Shown in pieces: positions 35,060 through 43,499 of a stretch of DNA of 53,009 nt. The notes under the pieces were generated by a model. That model saw nothing but the letters and a program-made list of their open reading frames with translations. It had not been told where the DNA came from and searched no databases. A program made the translations under genes and the position numbers. The stretch comes from Proteiniphilum sp. UBA4977 (GTDB lineage Bacteria; Bacteroidota; Bacteroidia; Bacteroidales; Dysgonomonadaceae). Numbering within the stretch: the stretch's first letter is position 1; every line of letters starts with the position of its first letter. Location of the stretch: NCBI GenBank assembly GCA_002398565.1, contig DGZP01000074.1, positions 1-53,009 of the forward strand. The letters run 5' to 3'.

Positions 35060-36712
35060 ATGGATAAAAATAAAATTAAAGAGATTGGCAAGCATCCCTA
35101 TTTCAGGTATGGATTGATCCTGCTGACCGGCTTGTTTCTTGGCTGGCTTATTTTCTCCGGAAACAACCAAAAACAATCGTCAAGTCAAACAGCAATTGAA
35201 GAGGCACATGACCATGGAGCTGAACCAACCATCTGGACCTGCTCCATGCACCCACAGATCAGGATGGAAGAACCTGGCGACTGCCCCCTTTGCGGGATGG
35301 ATCTGATTCCACTCCAGACAACGGGCGGCGGCGACGCATCCATAGATCCTAATGCAATTCAGATGTCTGTTGAAGCAGTCGCACTTGCCAATGTGCAAAC
35401 AACCGTAGTAAGCAGACAGAATCCGGTGAAGGAGGTACAACTTTACGGTACCATTCAGGTGGATGAACGACTCTCACAATCACAGACCTCTCACGTGAGC
35501 GGTCGCATCGAAAAATTGTTTGTCACCTTTACCGGCGAAAGTGTACGTCGTGGACAACCCATCGCCACCATATACTCCCCTGAACTGTTAAACGCACAAC
35601 AGGAACTGATAGAAGCCACGAAGATGAAAGACTTGCAGCCGGCTCTTTTACAGGCAGTAAGAGAGAAGCTGCGGTTATGGAAGCTGACTGATGAACAGAT
35701 CACACGCATTGAGCAGTCGGGCGAAGCATCACCTTTGATAGATGTAGTAGCCACCACAAGCGGAGTGGTGATTGCGAAGAAAGTGAACCAGGGCGATTAT
35801 GTCAATACCGGTACCGTACTCTTCGATGTAGCCAACTTATCGCAGGTATGGGCTATCTTCGATGCGTACGAGTCCGACCTTCCTTTTCTGAAGGTGGGCG
35901 ACCGGCTGGAATATACCCTTCAGTCGCTGCCCGGAAAAACATTTACGGGGAGGATTTCTTTTATCAATCCCATTTTGGATCCTGCCACACGTACCGCCAA
36001 AGTGCGTGTAGAGACAGCCAACCCGGGTATGGAACTGAAACCGGAGATGTACGCCAACGCCCTTATTGATGCGCCACTTAAACAATATAACAATGAGGTT
36101 GTTATTCCTAAGTCGGCCATCTTATGGACTGGAAAGCGTTCTATTGTCTATGTGAAACAGCCTGATACGGAAACGCCCGCTTTCCTGCTTCGGGAAATAG
36201 AACTGGGCCCGTCACTGGGAGATGCGTATGTGGTATTGTCAGGCATACACGATGGGGATGAAATTGTGACAAATGGTACTTTTACCATTGATGCCAGTGC
36301 CCAGCTGGCCGGAAAACGCAGCATGATGAACGATGAAGCGGGCCGGGCCGTAACAGGACATGAGGGACATTCGATGAACGGAACAACTCCTGCAAGTACA
36401 GCACCTGCCACGGGACACGAGGGACACAATATGCAGGCCGCTGCGGGCGGTGAGCATGCGATGCTGGCGGTGCAAGGTTTGTGCGAGATGTGCAAGGATC
36501 GCATTGAGAAAGCAACAAAATCGGTCAATGGTGTCACTTCTGCAAGTTGGGATATCAAGACAAAACAGCTACATCTTGATTTCGATCCGGCAAAGACATC
36601 GGTCGATGCTGTTGCCAAAGCCATTGCCAAGGCCGGACACGACACCGATAGATACAAGGCCGACAAGGCAACATACGATGCATTGCCCGCCTGTTGCAAA
36701 TACAGGGATTAA
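35060..36712 (+). CDS. cusB: CusB-type RND periplasmic adaptor with two metal-binding modules
   Basis: 550 residues. The N-terminal membrane anchor is 17-33. A heavy-metal-binding domain follows (WTCSMHPQIRMEEPGDC, C61, M63, H64, then CPLCGM at 75-80). The HlyD/MFP core holds SHVSGRIEKLFVTFTGESVR, VDVVATTSGVVIAKKVNQGD and a barrel-sandwich region. After a His/Met-rich linker (EGHSMNG, EGHNMQA) the last 86 residues form an HMA-like domain with GLCEMCKDRIEKA and a C-terminal LPACCKY. That domain is nearly the same as the separate lipoprotein encoded next, showing an in-cluster duplication. The adaptor links CusA to the outer membrane factor and hands over metal. Confidence 0.93.
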   Translation: MDKNKIKEIGKHPYFRYGLILLTGLFLGWLIFSGNNQKQSSSQTAIEEAHDHGAEPTIWTCSMHPQIRMEEPGDCPLCGMDLIPLQTTGGGDASIDPNAIQMSVEAVALANVQTTVVSRQNPVKEVQLYGTIQVDERLSQSQTSHVSGRIEKLFVTFTGESVRRGQPIATIYSPELLNAQQELIEATKMKDLQPALLQAVREKLRLWKLTDEQITRIEQSGEASPLIDVVATTSGVVIAKKVNQGDYVNTGTVLFDVANLSQVWAIFDAYESDLPFLKVGDRLEYTLQSLPGKTFTGRISFINPILDPATRTAKVRVETANPGMELKPEMYANALIDAPLKQYNNEVVIPKSAILWTGKRSIVYVKQPDTETPAFLLREIELGPSLGDAYVVLSGIHDGDEIVTNGTFTIDASAQLAGKRSMMNDEAGRAVTGHEGHSMNGTTPASTAPATGHEGHNMQAAAGGEHAMLAVQGLCEMCKDRIEKATKSVNGVTSASWDIKTKQLHLDFDPAKTSVDAVAKAIAKAGHDTDRYKADKATYDALPACCKYRD

Positions 36713-36748
36713 ATAATAATTATATTCAAATTTTAAATTGGGACAAAG

Positions 36749-37180
36749 ATGAAAACAACAATTTTAGCAACATTCGCGCTGAGTACACTCTTGTTCATTG
36801 CCTGTAACTCCGGATCATCCGGCAAGAACAACTCGGCACCAGATAATGAAATGGAGTACATGGAAACGGATGCACAACACAATGAAACGGATCACATGGC
36901 ATCGGGCGAAGCCCACGAAGAACATGCCATGTTGAATGTAAAGGGAAGTTGTGAAATGTGCAAGGACCGTATTGAGAAAGCGGCGAAGGAAGTGGAAGGC
37001 GTTTCTTTTGCGAGCTGGGAGACCGAAAAACAGGTGCTACACCTGAACTACGACCCCGATAAAACGTCGGTCGACGACATAGCAAAGGCCGTGGCCAAGG
37101 CCGGACACGATACCGATAAGTACAAGGCCGACCAGGCAACATACGATGCATTGCCCGCCTGTTGCAAATACAGAAATTAA
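36749..37180 (+). CDS. HMA-like metal-binding lipoprotein, paralogue of the CusB C-terminal domain
   Basis: 143 residues. The leader MKTTILATFALSTLLFIAC is lipidated at C19, followed by a Met/His/Glu-rich linker (EYMETDAQHNETDHMA). The HMA-like domain has GSCEMCKDRIEKAAKEVEG, and the tail ALPACCKYRN carries a CC pair. Its last 87 bases (37094-37180) differ from the end of cusB (36626-36712) at only six positions, including a 40-base exact run, so duplication was recent or is kept alike by gene conversion. It probably serves as a periplasmic metal chaperone or sponge feeding the pump (inference). It is last in the efflux cluster, 36 bp after cusB. Confidence 0.9.
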   Translation: MKTTILATFALSTLLFIACNSGSSGKNNSAPDNEMEYMETDAQHNETDHMASGEAHEEHAMLNVKGSCEMCKDRIEKAAKEVEGVSFASWETEKQVLHLNYDPDKTSVDDIAKAVAKAGHDTDKYKADQATYDALPACCKYRN

Positions 37181-37199
37181 TTGAGAACATAGAGAGAAC

Positions 37200-37802
37200 C
37201 TATTCCGGCCAGCCCACCGTCTGTGTCAGCAAAACTTCCTGACTGGGTTTCAGATTCAGCAGTTTGCTTAATACATCTTTATTGAACGAACCGCGGACAA
37301 CTGAACCCAGTCCTTCTGAAGCACAGTAGAGATAGACATTCTGTGCTACAAACCCGCAACTTGTAAAGGCATATTCTCTACTGGAAGCTTTGTCCATATC
37401 GGAAACAAAAATCAGGTTCAGTGCAGCCTTGGCTACGAACTCCTGGGTACCGGTTTTATCTCTGAAGTCACCTTTCTTTATCTCTTTCAACAGGTGGTTC
37501 CGGGCGTCATAAAAATAAATCCCGCTCTTGGAAGCTACATACAGTTCCAGCTCCTGCCGGTTATTAGCAGTGGGTGCTGTACGTTTATCGTCACGGTTAA
37601 ATCCGTTTGCAGCCCACAAAAGATCAGACACTTGTCTTATATTCAACTCCTTGGATTCAAAAGCACGAGTTGATCTTCGCGCATTCAGTACCTGCATCAA
37701 CGGTTTTCCCCCTGTCTTGTCGGGGACTGGTAATTGAATGTCTTGAGCACCCAGTATGTTGCACATCATAAAAATGGATAGGAAAAAGATTAATTTATAC
37801 AT
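37200..37802 (-). CDS. SagB/ThcOx-type nitroreductase-family protein with a signal peptide
   Basis: 200 residues. The core holds the FMN-contact motif RRSTRAFESKELNIRQVSDL and LLWAANGFNRDDKRTAPTAN, then TSCGFVAQNVYLYCASEGLG and a C-terminal LTQTVGWPE. These mark the SagB-type branch of the nitroreductase fold. The leader MYKLIFFLSIFMMCNILGAQ is a signal peptide, unusual for a flavoenzyme and common in this Bacteroidetes subgroup. No azole-peptide biosynthesis genes are nearby, so a toxin-maturation role is unlikely. It follows the beta-helix lipoprotein by 21 bp on the minus strand and is convergent with the metal cluster. Confidence 0.85.
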   Translation of the reverse strand: MYKLIFFLSIFMMCNILGAQDIQLPVPDKTGGKPLMQVLNARRSTRAFESKELNIRQVSDLLWAANGFNRDDKRTAPTANNRQELELYVASKSGIYFYDARNHLLKEIKKGDFRDKTGTQEFVAKAALNLIFVSDMDKASSREYAFTSCGFVAQNVYLYCASEGLGSVVRGSFNKDVLSKLLNLKPSQEVLLTQTVGWPE

Positions 37803-37823
37803 CGTACGTTGTATTAAATATAG

Positions 37824-39449
37824 TTATCGATTTACAGTCACATCTTTGAACATATAACTATTGTCACTCACTCTCAAAGGCTTGCCACTCTCAGCAGTCA
37901 CATTCTTAAGGATAACCTCCTTCGTGATGATATAGGGATACTTTTCCACATGGGTCTCGTCATTTCTTTCCTTGTTGAAGTTTGAAAAAATGGCGGGACC
38001 CTTATAATTATCCGGATGGCCGGAATCCTTAATCTGAAGATTCTCTATGGTGATCTTTTCCGGCATAAAACAGGTATACCCGAAGTCGTGCTGCCCGGAA
38101 TTGGATCCGCCAATCAGGTTCACGCTGCCCGATTTCACATTGCGGGGTATAAATGCGCAATTGCGGATGATGAATTCACCTTCCCAGGTGCTACCATAAT
38201 CGGAACGAAGATTGATCAGGTTTGACCCGCGGATGGTAGAATTCTCCACGACAAACGTTCCGCTGCCAATGGCATTTATTCCCTGGTGTCCCAATGTTGA
38301 ATTTCGGATGGTGGCATTGGCCACGCCCATATGGGCATCAAATCGGGAAAAGGTACAACCATCGTACGCCAGGTTTTTACAATAATTGGATCCCATGATC
38401 CCCCAGTATGCAGCATTGTTGATGTCATTCGTCTGGCTACAATTTTCGAATGTGATGTTCAATGCCCGGTTGATATTTATATCATAGGTACCCATGGAGA
38501 CCGGGACACCGGCTGAACCGATTGTCTGGTATACTTTATGGCCGGTCAGAATGCTGTTTCTCACCGTGATATGGGCACAGTTACTGATGCTGATGAAACC
38601 ACCGTAGGGCGCCCCGTATTCCCCTTCACCTGTGATCCTGTGCTCCAGTCCGTCCACGATGACATTCGACCGCCTGATCGCAATGCCCCGGGCATAGTAG
38701 CTGTATTTCGAATCCTCCCTGTTCGCAATGGTTGTAAATCTGCCACCGGTAATTGTCAACTCCGTCTCATCGATCGGAAGCACGACGATATCTGTGATCT
38801 GATCAAAATCCCAGAGGATGGGTGTATTTGCATCCACCACTCCATTTTTATCCACGACAAACACATCCGTTTGCGCAGAGCCGTTATTTTGATTGGGGCC
38901 AAAACGAATATAACGTCTCACATTGGAGTCCGTTACGGTCACGAGGCTGGAGCCCGGTAATGAAATATCCAGTTTATTCTGGTTTCTTTTTAAAGAAGAA
39001 ACATTGTCAGGTTTAAATGATTGTTTCGTGGAATTGACTGAAAAAACATGTGCATTGCGGTCTTCCACACTGGTATCGTCAATGATGAATGCGGCAGAAC
39101 CAAAATCAGTATTTGTCCGGATATCGACCGTTTGTTTTTTAGGGCCGATATAGTACGTTGCCTTGTCGTCGGCTTTTACGGTCAGGTTGTGTTGATTGGC
39201 AAACAGATGTGTTGCAGCAATAGCTGTAATGTCATCGGTCTTCCCGTCGCCTTTGGCTCCAAAATCGCTATAACGAACCCATCCGTTTGCAATAAATTTC
39301 TGGATATCATCCTCGGAAGGCGTTCCCTTCTTGGATGCTGGATTAGTCTCATCCGGAAGACCTACTTTATCAGGAATGTTCTGACAGGATGTTTGGATGA
39401 AGTTACACAGAAAGACAAGGGAGAAAATTATAAGGTATGCTCGTTTCAT
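37824..39449 (-). CDS. Right-handed beta-helix (pectate-lyase-fold) lipoprotein
   Basis: 541 residues. The leader ends CNFIQTSC with a lipobox. YSDFGAKGDGKTDDITAI near residue 60 is the classic start of GH28/pectate-lyase-like beta-helix proteins. The later part is a run of parallel-helix turns rich in N and I/V (ITVRNSILTG, ITFENCSQTN, ATIRNSTLGHQG, FVVENSTIRGSN). No polygalacturonase DD motif was recognised, so catalysis is uncertain. It may bind or cleave polysaccharide at the cell surface. It is upstream of the nitroreductase gene in an apparent two-gene operon with a possible -7 box at 39486-39493. Confidence 0.85.
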   Translation of the reverse strand: MKRAYLIIFSLVFLCNFIQTSCQNIPDKVGLPDETNPASKKGTPSEDDIQKFIANGWVRYSDFGAKGDGKTDDITAIAATHLFANQHNLTVKADDKATYYIGPKKQTVDIRTNTDFGSAAFIIDDTSVEDRNAHVFSVNSTKQSFKPDNVSSLKRNQNKLDISLPGSSLVTVTDSNVRRYIRFGPNQNNGSAQTDVFVVDKNGVVDANTPILWDFDQITDIVVLPIDETELTITGGRFTTIANREDSKYSYYARGIAIRRSNVIVDGLEHRITGEGEYGAPYGGFISISNCAHITVRNSILTGHKVYQTIGSAGVPVSMGTYDININRALNITFENCSQTNDINNAAYWGIMGSNYCKNLAYDGCTFSRFDAHMGVANATIRNSTLGHQGINAIGSGTFVVENSTIRGSNLINLRSDYGSTWEGEFIIRNCAFIPRNVKSGSVNLIGGSNSGQHDFGYTCFMPEKITIENLQIKDSGHPDNYKGPAIFSNFNKERNDETHVEKYPYIITKEVILKNVTAESGKPLRVSDNSYMFKDVTVNR

Positions 39450-39485
39450 GAAAAATATTTAAAAAAATGAATCACAGTCTCACGA

Positions 39486-39493
39486 CAAATTTA
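39486..39493 (-). promoter_or_regulatory. Putative -7 element for the beta-helix lipoprotein gene
   Basis: Read on the minus strand it is TAAATTTG, a TAnnTTTG match 37 bp before the start codon. No TTTG stands at the right distance for the -33 box. Confidence 0.35.
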
Positions 39494-39533
39494 CATTTTT
39501 TTTAATTCATGACATCGGTTTTACCTTAAAAAA

Positions 39534-40835
39534 CTATTCCTCCATTAAAAAAGAGATGGGATCCGTGAGATATTCCATCACGTGATAAATGAAACGGGTT
39601 GTTTCACCGCCGTCAACAATGCGGTGGTCCACCGTGAGAGAGATCGGCATGATGTGACCAATTACAATCTCATTATCCTTCACGATGGGCGTCTGCATGA
39701 TTCTCCCGATACCCAATATGCCTGCCTGCGGATAGTTAATTACCGGGGTGGCAAAAATACCGCCTATGGAGCCAAAGCTGGTCACAGAAAATGAACCCTC
39801 TTTCATCTCATCGAGTGTAAGCTTTCGTTTCCTGGCCTTGTCTGCCAGCTCTTCAATCTGTTGTGCTATACGGAAGATCGACTGCCTGTCGGCATCACGT
39901 ATCACCGGCACCACAAGTCCATCGGGAGCATCCACCGCAATACCGATATGGTAGCGGTTACGCACAATCATCCGGCTATTTTCAGTATCGATCTGCGAAT
40001 TGAGCTGTGGATGCTTCTTCAGCGCCATGGCTACCGCTTTCACGATAAAGGCCAGATAGGTAAGTTTCACTCCTTTTTCGGCAAACTTCTGTTTATACCT
40101 GTCCCTCACAGCCATCAATCCCGAGATTTCCACCTCCTCGAAAACCGACATGTGCGCGGCATTGTGTTTGGCATGCAGCATGTTTCGGGCTATGGTCTTC
40201 CTGATCTGGGTCAATGGCAGGTAAGTCACATCCTCGGCATTGGCTGTACTGTTTTGCGGGACAGAAACGGGGATGGACATCCCTGTCTTAAAGTTCAGGA
40301 TATCTTCACTTTTCACTCTTCCCGAGGGGCCACTTCCCGGTACTTTGTTGATGTCGATACCCATCTCCCTGGCCATGGCCCGTGCAACCGGTGTGGCCAG
40401 GGCTTTGCGTTGCGGCGTATCCGGCGAGATATCACCCCCTGCACCTTCTTTGCTCTCCGGCATGATGACATCTTTTTCGGCCACCTCCATGGTGCCGACC
40501 ACGGCGCCGGCATCTTCATCAGTCTCGGAAACAGGTTCTGTGGTTACTTTCTCTTTTTTTGTTTCAGACGGTTGGCTGTCCCGGTACACTACGTCATCAT
40601 TCGTTTCAATCTCAACAAGCGGGGAGCCCACCTTGATGACATCGCCTACGCTGCCGTGCATGAAGGCAACCACACCCTTCCGGGGCGATGGAATATCGGC
40701 CACGACTTTGTCGGTCTCCATCTGCACAAGAGGATCTCCCTCTTTCACCTGTTGTCCCTGTGTGACATACCATTCCAGAATGGTACCTTCTTCGAGCCCT
40801 TCTCCTAAATCGGGGAAATTAAATGTATATCTCAT
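39534..40835 (-). CDS. 2-oxoacid dehydrogenase complex E2 (dihydrolipoamide acyltransferase)
   Basis: 433 residues. The lipoyl domain at 1-78 has METDKVVADI with the lipoylated Lys 43. An acidic/Pro linker follows, then a peripheral-subunit-binding domain (ATPVARAMAREMGIDINKVP, GSGPSGRVKSEDI) near 140-180. The C-terminal catalytic domain has the active-site DHRIVDGGETTRF near 400. It transfers the acyl group from E1 to CoA. It is third in an operon with E1 alpha and E1 beta (gap 46 bp). The E1 pair looks like the branched-chain or generic 2-oxoacid type, but pyruvate cannot be excluded. No E3 dihydrolipoamide dehydrogenase is in the window. Confidence 0.93.
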   Translation of the reverse strand: MRYTFNFPDLGEGLEEGTILEWYVTQGQQVKEGDPLVQMETDKVVADIPSPRKGVVAFMHGSVGDVIKVGSPLVEIETNDDVVYRDSQPSETKKEKVTTEPVSETDEDAGAVVGTMEVAEKDVIMPESKEGAGGDISPDTPQRKALATPVARAMAREMGIDINKVPGSGPSGRVKSEDILNFKTGMSIPVSVPQNSTANAEDVTYLPLTQIRKTIARNMLHAKHNAAHMSVFEEVEISGLMAVRDRYKQKFAEKGVKLTYLAFIVKAVAMALKKHPQLNSQIDTENSRMIVRNRYHIGIAVDAPDGLVVPVIRDADRQSIFRIAQQIEELADKARKRKLTLDEMKEGSFSVTSFGSIGGIFATPVINYPQAGILGIGRIMQTPIVKDNEIVIGHIMPISLTVDHRIVDGGETTRFIYHVMEYLTDPISFLMEE

Positions 40836-40881
40836 CAGATTTTCTTTTTAAAAAAATGGTGTTGAAACCGTAATAGCCGGA

Positions 40882-41859
40882 TTAAAAATTGAATGTTTTT
40901 TCTATTTCATAAAAAATACGTTCCGGAGAAATAATGAAATACGGTTCTCCCTGTGCCAGCGGGACGATGGTGTCGAAGCCCATCACCCTGCGGGGAGGCG
41001 CTTCCAGGTAAAGGAATGCTTCCTCGTTGGTGATAGCAATCAGTTCCGATCCCACGCTGAACGACTCATGCGCCTCGGCTACCACGACCATGCGGCCTGT
41101 TTTCCGTACCGAATTGCGGATAGTCTCCCTGTCGATGGGATAAATGGTGCGAAGGTCGACCAGTTCCACCGAAATACCTGCCTCCTCGGCCATGGCAATG
41201 GCTTTCTGACATTCCCGAATCAGTGCACCGAAGGCGACCACGGTCACATCGGAGCCATCCTGGATCACTTTGGCCTTACCCAGCGGCAGGCTGTACTTCT
41301 CATCCGGGACCTCCTGCTTGATGGCCCGGTAAATTCGTTTGGGCTCCATGAAGACGACCGGATCGTTGCTCTCGATGGCCGCAATCAACAACCCCTTTGC
41401 ATCGTAAGGGGAGGAGGGTATCACCACCTTGAGTCCCGGGATATGAGCAAAGAGTGCCTCCGGACTATCGGAATGATGCTCCAGTGCATTGATGCCACCA
41501 CCATAGGGAAAGCGGATCACCATGGGCACGGTATATTTTCCCCTCGATCGGTTCTGCATCCGCGATACGTTCGAAGCGATCTGATTAAAGGCAGGATAGG
41601 TGAATCCTTCAAACTGCAGTTCCACGATCGGTCTGAGTCCCGACACGGCCATTCCCAGTGCAGTCCCCACGATACCCGACTCGGCCAGGGGAGAATCGAA
41701 CACCCTTTCCACCCCGTATTTCTTCTGCAATCCTTCGGTCACACGGAAGACACCTCCTTCCACACCCACGTCTTCGCCGTAAATAACTACCCCACTATCC
41801 TCTTTCAGCTTGATATCCAAAGCGTTGTTAATCGCTTTCACCATGGTCATTACGCTCAT
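40882..41859 (-). CDS. 2-oxoacid dehydrogenase E1 component, beta subunit
   Basis: 325 residues, the normal length for an E1 beta. Conserved segments are VVIYGEDVGVEGGVFRVTEG near 24, FDSPLAESGIVGTALGMAVS, RSRGKYTVPMVIRFPYGGG and DLRTIYPIDRETI. With E1 alpha it forms the thiamine-diphosphate heterotetramer that decarboxylates the 2-oxoacid and acylates the E2 lipoyl arm. Its start overlaps the stop of E1 alpha by four bases, so the subunits are translationally coupled in equal amounts. Confidence 0.95.
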   Translation of the reverse strand: MSVMTMVKAINNALDIKLKEDSGVVIYGEDVGVEGGVFRVTEGLQKKYGVERVFDSPLAESGIVGTALGMAVSGLRPIVELQFEGFTYPAFNQIASNVSRMQNRSRGKYTVPMVIRFPYGGGINALEHHSDSPEALFAHIPGLKVVIPSSPYDAKGLLIAAIESNDPVVFMEPKRIYRAIKQEVPDEKYSLPLGKAKVIQDGSDVTVVAFGALIRECQKAIAMAEEAGISVELVDLRTIYPIDRETIRNSVRKTGRMVVVAEAHESFSVGSELIAITNEEAFLYLEAPPRRVMGFDTIVPLAQGEPYFIISPERIFYEIEKTFNF

Positions 41860-42965
41860 CTCCTGTTCTCCTTCCAGCTTAAAAATTCTTCGTATTCGGC
41901 TTTTTGTCTCTTCAGATCCTCCGGCATATCAACAAACATATGGGTGAACACATCATCATGGGGATATCTCTTGTTTTGTTCCGCCTCGAGAAACTGAGTA
42001 TTGATCTGTTGTTTATATTCTTCCGTCAGTTTCTCCACATCGATGTGCCAGATCCCTTTTTTCTCCATGTAACGCCTCAGCCTCATCAACGGGTCGGTCA
42101 GCCCCCACTCCATCTCTTCCTCCTTTTTACGGTATTTGGTGGGATCATCGGAGGTGGTATGCGCTCCCAGACGATAGGTAAACGCTTCAATCAATACCGG
42201 CCCCCTGCCTGCCAGGGCGTGTGCCGTCGCTGTCTGATAGGCCAGGTACATGGCAAAGAAATCGTTCCCGTCCACCTTGATACCGGGAATGCCGAAGGCA
42301 ACCGATTTCACGGCAAGGTTGACCGATCTGGTTTGTGACCTTACCGGGACGGAGATGGCGTACTGGTTGTTCTGAATGGTGAAGATGACAGGCACCTGCC
42401 ACACTCCGGCAAAGTTAAGCGCTTCGCTGAAATCGCCTTCCGACGTACCTCCATCGCCGATAAAGGTGAAGACAGCCTCCTTCTTTTTCCGGTATTTTAC
42501 AGAATATCCAATACCGGTGGCGTGGTGTAGCTGGGTCCCTATTGAAATGGCAATGGGCAGCGTATGGTTGGCATTTTTAAAACTACCTCCATGCTCATTG
42601 CCCAGATAGAAGAGAAACATCTCTTTCATGGTCACTCCCTTCGCCAGCAGGGTACCCATCTCCCGGAAGGCCGGCACCAGCCAATCCTCCTCTCTGATAT
42701 GCATGCCGGCGGCAATGTGGATGGCTTCCTGCCCCAGGTTGGGCGTGTAGGTGTACATACGTCCCTGACGTTGGAAAGAGATGGCCATTTCATCGGCTAT
42801 GCGCTCATAGTGCATCTGTTTATAGGCATTGATAATGACATCATCATCGAGCGCAGGCATATACTTGGGGTTGATTACATGCCCATCGTTATCGATGAGG
42901 GAGAGCATTTTATCTTCTAATGGATTAAAGTCACGGAAAATGGCAGGTAAATCGTCTTGAATCAT
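41856..42965 (-). CDS. 2-oxoacid dehydrogenase E1 component, alpha subunit
   Basis: 369 residues. The thiamine-diphosphate motif is complete: GDGGTSEGDFSEALNFAGVW, then QNNQYAIS near residues 170-205. Other family segments are QGRMYTYTPNLGQEAIHIAA, LVPAFREMGTLLAKG and the phosphorylation-loop-like YRLGAHTTSDDPTKYR. It leads the E1 alpha, E1 beta, E2 operon. The sequence is closer to branched-chain 2-oxoacid dehydrogenase E1 alpha than to Gram-negative single-chain pyruvate E1, but the substrate is an inference. No consensus promoter was found in the 50 bp upstream. Confidence 0.93.
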   Translation of the reverse strand: MIQDDLPAIFRDFNPLEDKMLSLIDNDGHVINPKYMPALDDDVIINAYKQMHYERIADEMAISFQRQGRMYTYTPNLGQEAIHIAAGMHIREEDWLVPAFREMGTLLAKGVTMKEMFLFYLGNEHGGSFKNANHTLPIAISIGTQLHHATGIGYSVKYRKKKEAVFTFIGDGGTSEGDFSEALNFAGVWQVPVIFTIQNNQYAISVPVRSQTRSVNLAVKSVAFGIPGIKVDGNDFFAMYLAYQTATAHALAGRGPVLIEAFTYRLGAHTTSDDPTKYRKKEEEMEWGLTDPLMRLRRYMEKKGIWHIDVEKLTEEYKQQINTQFLEAEQNKRYPHDDVFTHMFVDMPEDLKRQKAEYEEFLSWKENRR

Positions 42966-43068
42966 TTATCTGTTTATTTGAACGAATTTAATTTCAGCTG
43001 TGATTATTCGCTGCGTATATAACATTCCGGCAAAAAAAATGTTTTTGAGTGTGAGAATAATCAGACAA

Positions 43069-43301
43069 CTAAAATCGTTCAAAAATCATGTGTGTGGGAA
43101 CTGCAAACCTCTTCCATATATTGATCACACCAATTGCCACAATGATTTGTGCAATTTCATGATCGGTAAAAATTCCTTTTGCCCGCTGGTATGTTTCTTC
43201 TGTCAATCCCTTATCGGCAATGCGTGTCATCTCCTCGGTCATTTGCAAGGCGATTCTCTCTTCTTCGGTGAACAACGGCGATTCTTAATTCTTTCTTTCA
43301 T
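43069..43301 (-). pseudogene. AhpD-like (carboxymuconolactone decarboxylase family) gene with an internal deletion
   Basis: On the minus strand an ATG at 43301 begins MKERIKNRR, the usual first residues of the small AhpD-like peroxidase-fold proteins. The family's C-terminal part then appears directly, but two bases out of frame: LFTEEERIALQMTEEM, then HEIAQIIVAIGVINIWKRFA, ending at 43069. The middle of roughly 80 codons, including the catalytic CxxC that members carry, is gone. A deletion that joined the ends out of frame explains this. The remaining 68-residue frame could start at a TTG (43275) but would have no active site. Confidence 0.72.
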
Positions 43302-43499
43302 TGTGATAATTTTTAAAATGAAAAACCGGATGATTATAACAAAATAGAGTATAAAAAGTTGTTCAAATAACAGATACACAGTTATAAATAATTACTTTTC
43401 AACTCCGGACAAATGAACATTCTTCATGCAAAATACGTTTTACTTCACAAAACCATTCGAACAACCAAAACCGAAAACCAAGTATTAAAATTACATTCA

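Noticed and set aside
36148..36699. Antisense frame under cusB (about 183 codons)
   Set aside because: The Ser/Cys/Ala-rich content mirrors codons of the conserved adaptor domains, and no start signals are present.
39861..40808. Long open frame on the plus strand opposite the E2 gene (about 315 codons)
   Set aside because: It is antisense to a complete, strongly conserved E2 gene, has no ribosome site and an implausible His/Arg/Cys-rich composition.
41068..41997. Long open frame opposite E1 beta (about 309 codons)
   Set aside because: Antisense shadow of a conserved gene. It spans the coupled E1 alpha/E1 beta junction and resembles no protein family.
43413..43499. 29-codon N-terminal extension of the first L,D-transpeptidase
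   Set aside because: The extension is Lys/Thr-rich and would bury the lipoprotein signal that begins at ATG 43500.
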